Assembly: GCA_902763155.1 (NCBI GenBank)
Contig: CACWQS010000017.1
Coordinates: 1-32,091 of the forward strand
From: an uncultured Pseudomonadota bacterium
Lineage (GTDB): Bacteria; Pseudomonadota; Alphaproteobacteria; RF32; CAG-239
DNA: 32,091 nucleotides
Direction of reading: 5' to 3'
Under the pieces are notes generated by a model. That model had not been told where the DNA came from. It worked only from the letters and a program-made list of their open reading frames with translations, and made no database searches. Shown one piece after another: positions 17,586 to 25,365 of this stretch (positions are counted from its first letter, which is position 1; each line of letters opens with the position of its first letter). A program made the position numbers and the translations under genes.

Positions 17586-18248
17586 CTAACCGTTTTTGAC
17601 TTCATCAACCAAACTTTGCGTAAACTCGACCAAACCGGTTTGGCGCACGCGTTTCAAGCGCTCTGCAGAGAATATTTTTTGGATTGTCTGAGTGGCTTGT
17701 TCCGGATTCATGCAAATAATAACGTAATCATATTCGGTCCAGTGTTCCATTTTTTCGAGCACCAAATCCATGCGTTTATTAATAGTTTCAATGCTGTCGG
17801 TATGGCGACCTTCCAAGCGGCGACGCAATTCTTTAATAGATGGAGGCAACATATAGATTGAAACGACATCGTTAGGTGCTTTGGCTTTAACTTGGCGCAT
17901 GCCGAGCCAATCCATATCAAAAATCACATCTTGACCGACATTCAGAAAACTATCAACTTCAGAGCGCAAAGTTCCATAGCGATGGCCATATTGCGAATTT
18001 ACCGTTTCATAAAAAGCATCTTCAGCCAAAAGTTTGTCATATTCGGCCTCGGTAACATATTTATAGTCAACTCCGTCAACTTCACCTTCGCGGCGTTCGC
18101 GAGTGGTAACCGAAACTGAGAATTTTAAATTTTTATCTTCGGCCAATAATTTTTTAATCACAGTAGTTTTACCGGTGCCAGACGGTGCTTCAATCACAAA
18201 CATTACACCGCGACGAACCTTATTTAAATGCTCTATAATATCTGTCAT
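17586..18248 (-). CDS. gmk: Guanylate kinase
   Basis: Gmk phosphorylates GMP to GDP with ATP. The ATG at 18248 is chosen because AGAGGAAG lies just upstream; the longer frame to 18290 has no such site. The resulting 220 residues are normal. The P-loop is PSGTGKTT at 22-29, followed by the GMP-binding region with SVTTRERREGEVDGVDYKYV, and a VIFDMDWLGMRQVK segment in which D-W-x-G replaces the common D-x-Q-G. It heads the minus-strand set gmk-cysK-lptG and is divergent from the SDR gene. Confidence 0.95.
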   Translation of the reverse strand: MTDIIEHLNKVRRGVMFVIEAPSGTGKTTVIKKLLAEDKNLKFSVSVTTRERREGEVDGVDYKYVTEAEYDKLLAEDAFYETVNSQYGHRYGTLRSEVDSFLNVGQDVIFDMDWLGMRQVKAKAPNDVVSIYMLPPSIKELRRRLEGRHTDSIETINKRMDLVLEKMEHWTEYDYVIICMNPEQATQTIQKIFSAERLKRVRQTGLVEFTQSLVDEVKNG

Positions 18249-18331
18249 ATCTTCCTCTTGCAAAATAAATCGAACCGCATTATAAAACAATTAGATGATA
18301 ATGCAATTATTTTTTTGCAAAAGGGGGAAAA

Positions 18332-19090
18332 GTGAAAAGTTTTGAAAGTGTTTTGATAACCGGCGCTTCTTCCGGAATAGGCGAGGCTTTGGCGGTATAT
18401 TATGCCGAGCATGGAGTAAAGCGGATTTTTTTAAGCGGACGCAATGTCGAGCGCTTGCAAGCGGTTAAAGAAAAATGCGAAAAATTCGGTGCTGTGGTTG
18501 AAGCCAAAAAGATTGATGTTACAAACCGTGAGCAAATGGCAGAGTGGATTGCTGACTGCAATAAGGAAACCACGCTTGATGCTGTGTTTGCCAATGCAGG
18601 TGTTTCAACAGGTGCGGAAACAACCGAAAATATTTATAATACGTTTGAAATCAATGTAATGGGAGTTTTAAATACCGTAACGCCGACGGTGGAGCTATAT
18701 CGGCAAAATAAGAGCGGGGCAAAAACGGTGGTAATAATGGCATCGATTGCCGGATATCACGGATTGGCGGCTTGTCCTTCCTATAGCGCAACGAAGGCTT
18801 GCGTTAAGGCTTATGGTGAGGCTTTGCGCAATCAGCTGAGACCGGAGGGAATACAGGTGAATGTGGTATGTCCGGGGTTTGTAAAATCGCGCATTACCGA
18901 CCAAAATACCTGCCCAATGCCGTTTTTTATGAGTGCTTCAAGCGCTGCGGAAATTATTGCCGAGCGTGTGGCAAAAGATGTGGGATTGATAGCTTTTCCG
19001 TGGCCGATGCGCTTTGCGGCATGGTTGATCTCGATTTTACCGAATCGTATCAGCGATTTTATATATGCTTCGTTACCGCATAAGGTTTAA
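18332..19090 (+). CDS. Short-chain dehydrogenase/reductase
   Basis: A classical SDR of 252 residues: the dinucleotide motif GASSGIG (11-17), ANAG (87-90), and the catalytic set N108, S138, Y151 and K155 (YSATK). The substrate is not predictable; the sequence resembles the broad DltE/YqjQ-like group of cytoplasmic oxidoreductases. The start is GTG, with a clear AAGGGGGA site six bases before. It is divergent from gmk and convergent with the next gene, sharing the last four bases. Confidence 0.9.
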   Translation: MKSFESVLITGASSGIGEALAVYYAEHGVKRIFLSGRNVERLQAVKEKCEKFGAVVEAKKIDVTNREQMAEWIADCNKETTLDAVFANAGVSTGAETTENIYNTFEINVMGVLNTVTPTVELYRQNKSGAKTVVIMASIAGYHGLAACPSYSATKACVKAYGEALRNQLRPEGIQVNVVCPGFVKSRITDQNTCPMPFFMSASSAAEIIAERVAKDVGLIAFPWPMRFAAWLISILPNRISDFIYASLPHKV

Positions 19091-19707
19091 TCGCCGTCGT
19101 ATTGGCGCATCTTGGCTTTCATCCGCTCAATCGGATTCAGTTCGGCATCTTGTGCAGCACGGTGTTCGATTGCTTCTTGATGATGTCGGGCGGAAGATAT
19201 AAATTCCTCCTCTTCGCGCAGAATTTGCTCTTCTTGCAGTGTTTGCGGATGAAGAGGTAGATGTTTGGCAGCAAAAAGGCTACGTCTTTCGCGCTCACGA
19301 TTCTCAAAAGCTTCGGCATCTCTTTTGATTGAGGATGGTAAAAATTCTTCTGCCATTTTTTCGGCTTCCCAAGCGCTGAGAATGGTAGTTAAAGTTGTTT
19401 CTTTGCCTTCGGCTCGCATTTTGTTGAATGTATCTAAAATAATCGGCAATAAGCGTTTTTGCATATCCGGAGTTGCCTGAGGAAAGGAGATATCCGGTTC
19501 TTGGTCGTCAATAGCCGCGAGATATATGGAATTGGCAATATTGCGGATATTTTTGGTCGGGTCATTACCACGATAGAGTCTAAGACGACTGTAAAACATC
19601 ATGTTGTGAGCTACACCGTTTTCCGGTGCAATATCAGCATAAATTTCATCTTCAAAACCAGATGTTGATGGTTGCCAACACATTACGCGATATTTTTTTG
19701 CTTCCAT
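19087..19707 (-). CDS. Hypothetical protein with charged helical tail
   Basis: The 206-residue product has no signal or membrane segment. The N-terminal half is mixed, with MCWQPSTSGFEDEIYADI near the start; the C-terminal half (about 125-206) is highly charged and probably helical, rich in E, R and K. I do not recognise a family. Codon use fits its neighbours, so it is probably native. It ends within the last four bases of the SDR gene on the other strand. Confidence 0.65.
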   Translation of the reverse strand: MEAKKYRVMCWQPSTSGFEDEIYADIAPENGVAHNMMFYSRLRLYRGNDPTKNIRNIANSIYLAAIDDQEPDISFPQATPDMQKRLLPIILDTFNKMRAEGKETTLTTILSAWEAEKMAEEFLPSSIKRDAEAFENRERERRSLFAAKHLPLHPQTLQEEQILREEEEFISSARHHQEAIEHRAAQDAELNPIERMKAKMRQYDGD

Positions 19708-19837
19708 TATGGCGAATCCTTATTTAAGTCAAATTGCGGTAGGAATATAATAAACTTTTATGTAAAAGTCTATAAAAATAGTGAAAAAAATGTTGCATTT
19801 AGTTTTTTATTAGGGTAAGAAAGATACGAATCGCATC

Positions 19838-19929
19838 GGTGAGATGGCAGAGTGGTCGAATGCGGTTGACTCGAAATCAATTGTACGTTTTGTCGCGTAC
19901 CTGGGGTTCGAATCCCTATCTCACCGCCA
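19838..19929 (+). tRNA. tRNA-Ser (anticodon CGA)
   Basis: Acceptor arms GGTGAGA and TCTCACC close the molecule; the discriminator is G and CCA is encoded. The anticodon arm GTTGA-CTCGAAA-TCAAT gives anticodon CGA, which reads UCG. A long variable arm (about TGTACGTTTTGTCGCGTAC) and the T arm with GGTTCGAATCC are both present, as expected for a class II serine tRNA. Its 3' end is repeated 182 bp downstream and mirrored in between. Confidence 0.96.
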
Positions 19930-20001
19930 TTTACAACAGCCCCGCTATATAGCGGGGTTTTGTTGTAAATGTTGTGGTGAGTCAGGATTTGAACCCCAGA
20001 G
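19912..20001. repeat. Direct repeat, left copy (tRNA-Ser 3' end plus hairpin)
   Basis: A 90-bp stretch starting in the T arm of tRNA-Ser recurs at 20094-20183. It contains the tRNA 3' end, the terminator hairpin and a reversed tRNA-3'-end-like sequence (GGTGAGTCAGGATTTGAACC, which on the minus strand reads as a T arm plus acceptor end). Confidence 0.9.
19929..19970 (+). terminator. tRNA-Ser terminator hairpin
   Basis: ATTTACAACA pairs with TGTTGTAAAT around the perfect palindrome CCCCGCTATATAGCGGGG (19940-19957), which is followed by TTTTG. It directly follows the encoded CCA. Confidence 0.85.
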
Positions 20002-20093
20002 AGAGGGGTTCGACTACAAGCGAAAGCGAGACGGGAGTATCGCGGTCGGCTTGATAAAGCCGATGAGCGCAGTGAACGAGCATAAGCGAGATT
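20002..20093. other. Insert between the two tRNA-end repeats
   Basis: These 92 bases separate the direct repeats and end just before ATCCCTATCTCACC. They contain no ORF of useful size and no full tRNA. Short GCGAAAGCGAG- and GAACGAGCATAAGCGAG-type words give it a repeat-like look. It may be the remnant of a tRNA-targeted insertion or of a recombined second tRNA gene. Confidence 0.4.
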
Positions 20094-20183
20094 ATCCCTA
20101 TCTCACCGCCATTTACAACAGCCCCGCTATATAGCGGGGTTTTGTTGTAAATGTTGTGGTGAGTCAGGATTTGAACCCCAGAG
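20094..20183. repeat. Direct repeat, right copy (tRNA-Ser 3' end plus hairpin)
   Basis: Identical to 19912-20001 at an offset of 182 bp, including ATCCCTATCTCACCGCCA and the CCCCGC hairpin (20122-20139). The tRNA body is missing, so this is a 3'-end copy only, as left by site-specific integration at a tRNA or by tandem duplication. Confidence 0.88.
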
Positions 20184-20193
20184 TGCGAAAAAT

Positions 20194-20227
20194 TAAAAAA
20201 AAGCCTCCGATAATCCATATCGGGGGC
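20194..20227 (-). terminator. Minus-strand terminator without an obvious gene
   Basis: On the minus strand GCCCCCGATA pairs with TATCGGAGGC (one G-T on the plus strand) and a run of eight T follows. No minus-strand gene lies between it and 20351, so it may end an unseen small RNA or serve a lost tRNA gene. Confidence 0.6.
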
Positions 20228-20351
20228 CAAATTCGTGTAAAATCCACAGGCGAAATACTTGTTAAAAAAGTCAAGTCTTAAGCGGTAAAATGTCTTTAAA
20301 AACGGTTGGAAAGGCTTATATTTTTTGCGATGAAATGTAAGGGGCAAAAAG

Positions 20352-20972
20352 ATGATATATGGCAATACGGAAAAGGTTTTTATCTATAATAACAAGGCAA
20401 GTAATAATTTGTTTTTCCAGCAGCTGGAAGATTTACATTCTTTCAGTTCATTCAGCACCGATAATATTTTTCAACTGCAACAATATACACAAGCTTTGAC
20501 TCCTCGAGTGCTTATTTTTAATATTACCGATGCGCAAACTTTGGCAGATTTGAAATCAACGCTTAAGCATCATCTGCCGGAATATCCGCTGATTGTGGTG
20601 GCGCCGGAGAGTATGAATTTACAACCTAACGAAAATGTGGCACACTATATTAAATCCGGTGACCTGACAACGCTGACCGATGTGGTTGAGAGTTATTGCT
20701 TAGGTGGTAAAAGACACGATATTATGCTGCTTACAACCCATACTCAAGAGCAAACTCCTTTGCAAAATGCCTTGAGAGAAGAAAAATATTCAATATTTGA
20801 AGTGCATAAGGTGGAAGCGGCTCAGCAATATTTGGCGCGTAATAATCCGCGAATTGTCTGTGTGGAATATTCGCCACGCTTTATTGTGGCAAGGCATATG
20901 TTACAACATCAACACATATTTTATGTGGATAGAGCGCAAGATATTACTGAAATTAAAAAAATTTTGCACTAA
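20352..20972 (+). CDS. Receiver-like tandem-domain protein, unknown
   Basis: The 206-residue product looks like two small alpha/beta domains in a row. In each, a beta strand of the type RVLIFNI or RIVCVEY is followed by helices, and LIVVAPE and HIFYVDR act as later strands. The layout recalls response-regulator receiver domains but lacks the acidic pocket and phosphorylatable aspartate in a recognisable position. I cannot assign a function. The start ATG follows a GGGG-rich site, and a hairpin with a T run separates it from yqaA. A degenerate receiver is inference; a lineage-specific family is equally possible. Confidence 0.65.
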   Translation: MIYGNTEKVFIYNNKASNNLFFQQLEDLHSFSSFSTDNIFQLQQYTQALTPRVLIFNITDAQTLADLKSTLKHHLPEYPLIVVAPESMNLQPNENVAHYIKSGDLTTLTDVVESYCLGGKRHDIMLLTTHTQEQTPLQNALREEKYSIFEVHKVEAAQQYLARNNPRIVCVEYSPRFIVARHMLQHQHIFYVDRAQDITEIKKILH

Positions 20973-20976
20973 AAGA

Positions 20977-21000
20977 AAAGCATCAGATGATGTTTTTTTA
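20977..21000 (+). terminator. Terminator between the receiver-like gene and yqaA
   Basis: CATC and GATG pair around an AGAT loop with flanking A and T runs (AAAAG and TTTTTTT). The stem is weak but the T tract is good. Confidence 0.5.
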
Positions 21001-21011
21001 GGGACTTAATA

Positions 21012-21608
21012 ATGGTGTCTTTTTCGCAAACAATGCATAAAATTTATAATGCGGTGCTTCATCTTTCGAGTAGCAAGCACGCATTGTTTTGGCTGTTTGT
21101 GATATCGTTTGTTGAGAGTTCTTTTTTCCCCATTCCGCCTGATATCATGCTGATTCCGATGATTTTGGCTACGCCGAAAAAGGCTTGGAAAATTGCCGGA
21201 GTTTGCACGTTGGCAAGTGTTTGCGGAGCTTATTTAGGTTATGTTATCGGCTATTATTTCTTTGAGTTGATAGCTCAGCCATTGTTGGAATTTTACGGCT
21301 ATTTAGAAAAATTCAACGAATTTAAGCATCTTTATGAAGAGTGGGGCGCTTGGATTGTATTTGGTGCAGGTATTACGCCGTTCCCTTATAAGATTATCAC
21401 GATTGCCAGCGGGGTAGTGCAACTCAACTTGGCAGTGTTCACCATTGCTTCGATTATTGCTCGTGGTTTGCGTTTTTTCCTGATAGCGTGGTTGTTGAAA
21501 GTCTATGGCGAAAGAATGCGCTTATTTATCGAAAGAAACCTCGGTTGGCTTTCGGTTTTGTTCTTGGCTTTGCTGATAGGCGGCTTCTTGCTCATCAAGT
21601 TGTTTTGA
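21012..21608 (+). CDS. yqaA: YqaA-type DedA-family membrane protein
   Basis: The 198-residue inner-membrane protein belongs to the SNARE-associated/VTT (DedA) superfamily, members of which act in lipid flipping and envelope homeostasis. Family features: re-entrant ESSFFPIPPDIML (about 36-48), GAYLGYVIGY, and GAGITPFPYKIITIASG (about 118-134). Size and the missing N-terminal extension suit YqaA. The final 87 bases overlap the convergent thioredoxin-like gene. AGGGA precedes the start. Confidence 0.88.
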   Translation: MVSFSQTMHKIYNAVLHLSSSKHALFWLFVISFVESSFFPIPPDIMLIPMILATPKKAWKIAGVCTLASVCGAYLGYVIGYYFFELIAQPLLEFYGYLEKFNEFKHLYEEWGAWIVFGAGITPFPYKIITIASGVVQLNLAVFTIASIIARGLRFFLIAWLLKVYGERMRLFIERNLGWLSVLFLALLIGGFLLIKLF

Positions 21609-22133
21609 TATTTTGGTCTTTAATTTCAGTATGTAGTCAATTACATCATCGTCATCCCATTTGACCGAACCGGTGATTTGTCCGGCTTCTTCGTTATTAC
21701 GATTTACTAAAATAGCAGCCGGTGTTACAAAAACCCCCATACCGTTAATAAAATTGGATTTTCGGTCAATATAACTTTCCAAATGCGGGGCCTCAATTTT
21801 GCGCAAAAAGGCGTGGCGTTCGTCGGCAGTTTTAAAATCTTTCTCCGGAGAAATAATTATTACTCTGACACCTTTGCTTTTCATCTTTTCGGAAAAAGTA
21901 TCAAGCTTTTTCATGTCGCTGATGCAAGGTCCGCAATAACGCGACCACAAAACTGCCATAAGTAATTCTGATTTAAAATCTTTAAGCTTATATGCCTTAC
22001 CGCTGTCGCTGTAAAAACTAAGCTCCGGAATATAGCGAGCTTTCGGAAAAATATTTATCTTCGCATTTGCCGATTGGCAAAAAACAGCGAACAGCAAAAA
22101 TAAAGTTGTCATAAGTTGTAAAATTTTATTCAT
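21522..22133 (-). CDS. TlpA/ResA-like periplasmic thioredoxin
   Basis: The 203-residue protein has a signal peptide (about 1-24, cleaved after ANA) and a thioredoxin-fold body with the redox motif C67-G-P-C70 and a cis-proline loop VTPAAILV near 134. It resembles TlpA/ResA-type thiol reductases acting in the periplasm, for example in cytochrome c maturation; no such genes are next to it. The last 28 codons form a polar, glutamine-rich tail encoded opposite the end of yqaA. Its stop is inside yqaA, so the tail may be a late extension. Confidence 0.82.
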   Translation of the reverse strand: MNKILQLMTTLFLLFAVFCQSANAKINIFPKARYIPELSFYSDSGKAYKLKDFKSELLMAVLWSRYCGPCISDMKKLDTFSEKMKSKGVRVIIISPEKDFKTADERHAFLRKIEAPHLESYIDRKSNFINGMGVFVTPAAILVNRNNEEAGQITGSVKWDDDDVIDYILKLKTKISKQLDEQEAAYQQSQEQNRKPTEVSFDK

Positions 22134-22220
22134 TCTTTAATATCTTTCTGCTAAAACGAATATCAGGTTTGGTATTTTAACATACATATATACTTCAGAC
22201 ATCAAATAAAAGGTTAATAA

Positions 22221-22355
22221 ATGAAAAAAATACAGAAAATAATTTTAATCGCTTGTTTGTTAATTTCAACTTTGGGAGCAACGGCGTGCGGACGCTATTC
22301 TGATCCATATCCGCTACCGGAAAGCAGTTTCCCGCATAATTATCCGCAGAAATAG
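22221..22355 (+). CDS. Tiny lipoprotein, LptM-like
   Basis: A 44-residue ORF: basic start, hydrophobic core, and a lipobox-like GATAC with cysteine at residue 23, followed by CGRYSDPYPLP and a proline-rich end. The C-G-R start of the mature part and the prolines resemble small LptM/YifL-type lipoproteins, which help LptD mature in the outer membrane. The -3 residue (A) is not ideal for a lipobox. The gene ends nine bases before the vWA gene, with AGGAGAGG between them, so it may be co-transcribed. Shorter than typical LptM. Confidence 0.6.
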   Translation: MKKIQKIILIACLLISTLGATACGRYSDPYPLPESSFPHNYPQK

Positions 22356-22364
22356 GAGAGGATT

Positions 22365-23048
22365 ATGGCAGAACAAAACAGTAGTATAGAAAGGATTCCG
22401 TATGTAGAATTTGCCGATAATGCGAATGAACGTACGCCATGCGTTTTGGTGCTTGATTGTTCGGGTTCTATGAGAGGAGAGCCGATTAAACAATTAAATG
22501 CCGGTTTACAGGCACTTGAGAAAGAACTTAAGGAAGATATAGATGCCAGCTCGCGGGTGCAAATATTGATAATTCAGGCTTCCGGCAAAGATGAAGTCAA
22601 AATTGTTTCGGAGTGGACAGATGCGATGAATTTTACGGCGCCGACGATGGAAGCCGGTGGTTTAACACCGCTCGGTAAAGCGATGGAAAAAGCCTTGAAA
22701 AAAATTGAAGAACAAAAATGTTTGTATGACAGTTGCGGTATTACCTCCAAGCGACCATGGATTTTTTTAATCAGCGATGGCGAACCGACCGACTACGGTT
22801 GGGAAGAATCGGCAGAAATTTGCCGTTATGCACAAAAAAACAAAAAAGTTGTGATACACGCAATAGGCACTCAAGGGGCGAATTTAGATAAATTGGCTAA
22901 GTTTTCGCTTTTGCCGCCCAAGCGTTTGACGGGGCTTAAATTTACCGAATTTTTCTTGTGGCTCAGTCGCAGTGTGTCGTGTATTTCCAAGGCGGCACCT
23001 AATGCCAATCAATATTTTGATGACATAACGGATTGGAATGAGAAGTAA
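22365..23048 (+). CDS. TerY-like vWA domain protein
   Basis: The 227-residue protein is essentially one von Willebrand A domain with an intact metal site: D31-x-S33-x-S35 in LDCSGSM, T101 in GGLTPLG and D138 in ISDGEPTD. Similar proteins (TerY/COG4245) act as metal-dependent interaction modules. It is followed three bases later by a PP2C phosphatase and then a kinase; this trio is the TerY-P triad described in comparative studies of tellurite-stress systems. Proposed role: target or scaffold whose state is set by the kinase and phosphatase. No signal peptide, so cytoplasmic. Confidence 0.88.
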   Translation: MAEQNSSIERIPYVEFADNANERTPCVLVLDCSGSMRGEPIKQLNAGLQALEKELKEDIDASSRVQILIIQASGKDEVKIVSEWTDAMNFTAPTMEAGGLTPLGKAMEKALKKIEEQKCLYDSCGITSKRPWIFLISDGEPTDYGWEESAEICRYAQKNKKVVIHAIGTQGANLDKLAKFSLLPPKRLTGLKFTEFFLWLSRSVSCISKAAPNANQYFDDITDWNEK

Positions 23049-23051
23049 AAA

Positions 23052-23801
23052 ATGAAAAAAACGCGGCAAATCAGAACGGTAGGAACTTCTCTGCGTGGGG
23101 CGTGGCATAAGGCAAAAAATATGCCGTGCCAAGACTGTTATCGGGCGAAAAATAAAGATGATAAAATGGTGGCAGTGGTTTCTGATGGTGCCGGTTCGGC
23201 GCGTTACAGCAGTATCGGCGCGCGAATTATTTGTGAAACCATGTGTGATTTGTTAGTGAATTCCGATATAGCTCGTATTGAGGAAGATGTGATAAGAGCT
23301 ATTACGGTGGCGCGTGATAAACTGATATTACATCGTTTGAATAAGAGCAAATCGGCGTCCGGATTGGTTGATTTTTCGGCTACAATGGTCGGAGTTTTTT
23401 ATCAGCAAGGCAGAGGAGTATTTTTTCATATCGGCGATGGAGCGGGTATCGCTTTTAAGGGCGGAGATTATTCTGATTTTGTGATTTCTGAGCCGGAGAA
23501 CGGTGCTTTTTCTTGTGAAACGTATTTTTATACGATGAACGATTGGCAAGATTGTTTGCGTTTTACTTCTTTTCGGGATAAGGACAGGTTGATGTTGATG
23601 ACAGACGGGGTTACGGGCTTTGTCTTTTCCGACGATTTTTATCGTATACGCCAGAATTTTTTATTGCCAATAGTTGAATATTTGGAAAAAGAAGAACGTT
23701 CGACTTATGCCGAAAAAGTGCTGCGCAATACTTTAGAAGACAAAAAAGCACAACGATTAAACGCTGACGATAAAACAATTTTTTGGGCAAAGATTTCATG
23801 A
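23052..23801 (+). CDS. PP2C-family protein phosphatase of the TerY-P triad
   Basis: The 249-residue protein has PP2C metal-binding motifs: VVSDGAGSA with D45-G46, HIGDGAG in the middle, and LMTDGVTGFV later, plus N-terminal GAWHKAKNMPCQD in which D28 fits the family. It should remove phosphate from Ser/Thr on the kinase or the vWA protein. The stop overlaps the kinase start (ATGA), showing tight coupling. It is a compact PP2C_2-type enzyme without a membrane anchor. Confidence 0.87.
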   Translation: MKKTRQIRTVGTSLRGAWHKAKNMPCQDCYRAKNKDDKMVAVVSDGAGSARYSSIGARIICETMCDLLVNSDIARIEEDVIRAITVARDKLILHRLNKSKSASGLVDFSATMVGVFYQQGRGVFFHIGDGAGIAFKGGDYSDFVISEPENGAFSCETYFYTMNDWQDCLRFTSFRDKDRLMLMTDGVTGFVFSDDFYRIRQNFLLPIVEYLEKEERSTYAEKVLRNTLEDKKAQRLNADDKTIFWAKIS

Positions 23802-25264
23802 GTGAAACCGAGGGTAAAAAATATCTGGCGCTTTATGGTGACGGGCATCACGAAGAAGTAGTGCTGGGAGAACTTTTGAACAAAGGCGGTGCCGCCGGAA
23901 AAATTTATCGTGATGACTCGCACCCAAAAAGTGTGGCAAAGATTTATCATGATCGCAATAAAAGTGAAACGAATCGCAAAAAACTGGAGGCTATGCTTCT
24001 AAATAAGCCGAATATTCCGACAATTTCTCATAAGGGTAAGGAATATATTCAAATTGCGTGGCCGACGGCGCTGTTGGAAGACGCTCAAGGTTATTGTGTG
24101 GGCTATCTGATGCCGGAAATTGAAACCAAAGAAGCTATTTCTCTGGATCATTTAATGCAAAAGGCAGTGCGCCAAAAATTAGGACTTTCGGAACGCTATA
24201 TTGACCGTGTTTTTGCCGCATATAACGTAACATCGGTGGTGGCGGCATTGCACGCCTGCAAACACTATATTGTGGATTTGAAACCGGCAAATGTGTCCAT
24301 TTATAAAAGCACAAAGTTGGTTGCACTGTTTGATTGTGACGGCTTTTCCATTTGCGGCGAAAAAGGCGCGCGGTATCCGGCAGAATATGTAAGCGAAGAA
24401 TATATTTATCCGGAAGGTATGCAACAGACTTGTCAGCAAATGGGTGAAGAACAAGATAAATTTGCACTGGCTGTGATTATTTTCAGACTCTTAAATGAAG
24501 GAGTGCATCCTTTCTCGGGTATGCCGCGAAAGGGCGAAGATATGCTTTCTATTCAGGAACGAATTGCCGGTTACCATTATGCCTATGGTATTTGGCCTGA
24601 TGCGTATCAGGCGCCGCATCCATACAGTATTCACGATTATTTTGATAAAACAACAATGAATATGTTTGAGCGGGCGTTCACCAAGGGCAATGACCGACCG
24701 ACGGCGCTGGAGTGGCAGACTCAGCTCGAATTTATTTTGAAAAACTTGAAACAATGTAAAAAAGACCATAACCACGCATATTTTACCTCTAAAGGTTGCG
24801 GTTTGTGTATGGTTAGTGAAAAAATTAAAGCGCGGCTTGATGATTATAAAAAACATCAGGAAGAACCGCAAACCGTGCGCGGCATGGATTTGAAAAAGCT
24901 GGAAACAGAAAATATTCCACAAAAGCAACAGGATAAGGAACATCGTGACCAACAGCTGACTTATTGGTATTATGGTTTTGTGGGCGGGTATTTATTGTTT
25001 TGGACTTTTTTTTATAAGATTGCGTCAGTATTTGGTGACATACTCCGTTCAGCCGGCGTTTTTGTGCAATTGATGCTGTTTTTGACAATGGCACTGGGGG
25101 CGCACAAATTGCTAGAAAAGTCTGCGACATGTTTTCCGAATGCAAAAAATCAAAATATTTTCAGCATGATGAATATGTATGCCATTATATGTCTGCTGAT
25201 TGCGTTAATAACCGTAAATGGTTTATCTGCCGATATTTTTTCGCTTAATGATGTTAATCCATAG
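23798..25264 (+). CDS. Membrane-anchored Ser/Thr kinase of the TerY-P triad
   Basis: The ATG at 23798 overlaps the PP2C stop (ATGA) and is preferred over an upstream in-frame TTG, giving 488 residues. Kinase motifs: glycine-rich LNKGGAAGKIYR (28-38), probable ATP lysine K48 in SVAKIY, catalytic D160-L-K-P-A-N165, and metal motif D179-C-D181-G in place of DFG. After the kinase comes a zinc-ribbon-like C320-x3-H324-x-H326-Y-x6-C334-x2-C337, a helical linker, and two or three membrane helices (about 390-412, 418-437 and 457-474). The kinase plus Zn-ribbon layout is reported for TerY-P triads; the membrane tail implies inner-membrane anchoring. Confidence 0.86.
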   Translation: MSETEGKKYLALYGDGHHEEVVLGELLNKGGAAGKIYRDDSHPKSVAKIYHDRNKSETNRKKLEAMLLNKPNIPTISHKGKEYIQIAWPTALLEDAQGYCVGYLMPEIETKEAISLDHLMQKAVRQKLGLSERYIDRVFAAYNVTSVVAALHACKHYIVDLKPANVSIYKSTKLVALFDCDGFSICGEKGARYPAEYVSEEYIYPEGMQQTCQQMGEEQDKFALAVIIFRLLNEGVHPFSGMPRKGEDMLSIQERIAGYHYAYGIWPDAYQAPHPYSIHDYFDKTTMNMFERAFTKGNDRPTALEWQTQLEFILKNLKQCKKDHNHAYFTSKGCGLCMVSEKIKARLDDYKKHQEEPQTVRGMDLKKLETENIPQKQQDKEHRDQQLTYWYYGFVGGYLLFWTFFYKIASVFGDILRSAGVFVQLMLFLTMALGAHKLLEKSATCFPNAKNQNIFSMMNMYAIICLLIALITVNGLSADIFSLNDVNP

Positions 25265-25282
25265 TTTCTTTTGGGAAACTAT
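25261..25282. other. Hairpin after the kinase gene
   Basis: ATAGTTTC pairs perfectly with GAAACTAT around TTTTGG. It lacks a T run, so it is a weak terminator or a transcript-end stabiliser. Confidence 0.4.
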
Positions 25283-25365
25283 ATCACCTAAAAGTGCCTA
25301 CTTTTCAAATAAAAAAACATATCTTATATTGAACTAAAGATGGATTTTTTATGGGGTGTGTCAAA

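Noticed and set aside
19982..20365. 127-codon minus-strand frame over the tRNA repeats
   Set aside because: It reads through tRNA-end duplications and a terminator, with no family-like sequence.
23783..23797. Upstream TTG start for the kinase
   Set aside because: The ATG at 23798 forms a standard ATGA overlap with the phosphatase stop, while the TTG has no ribosome site.
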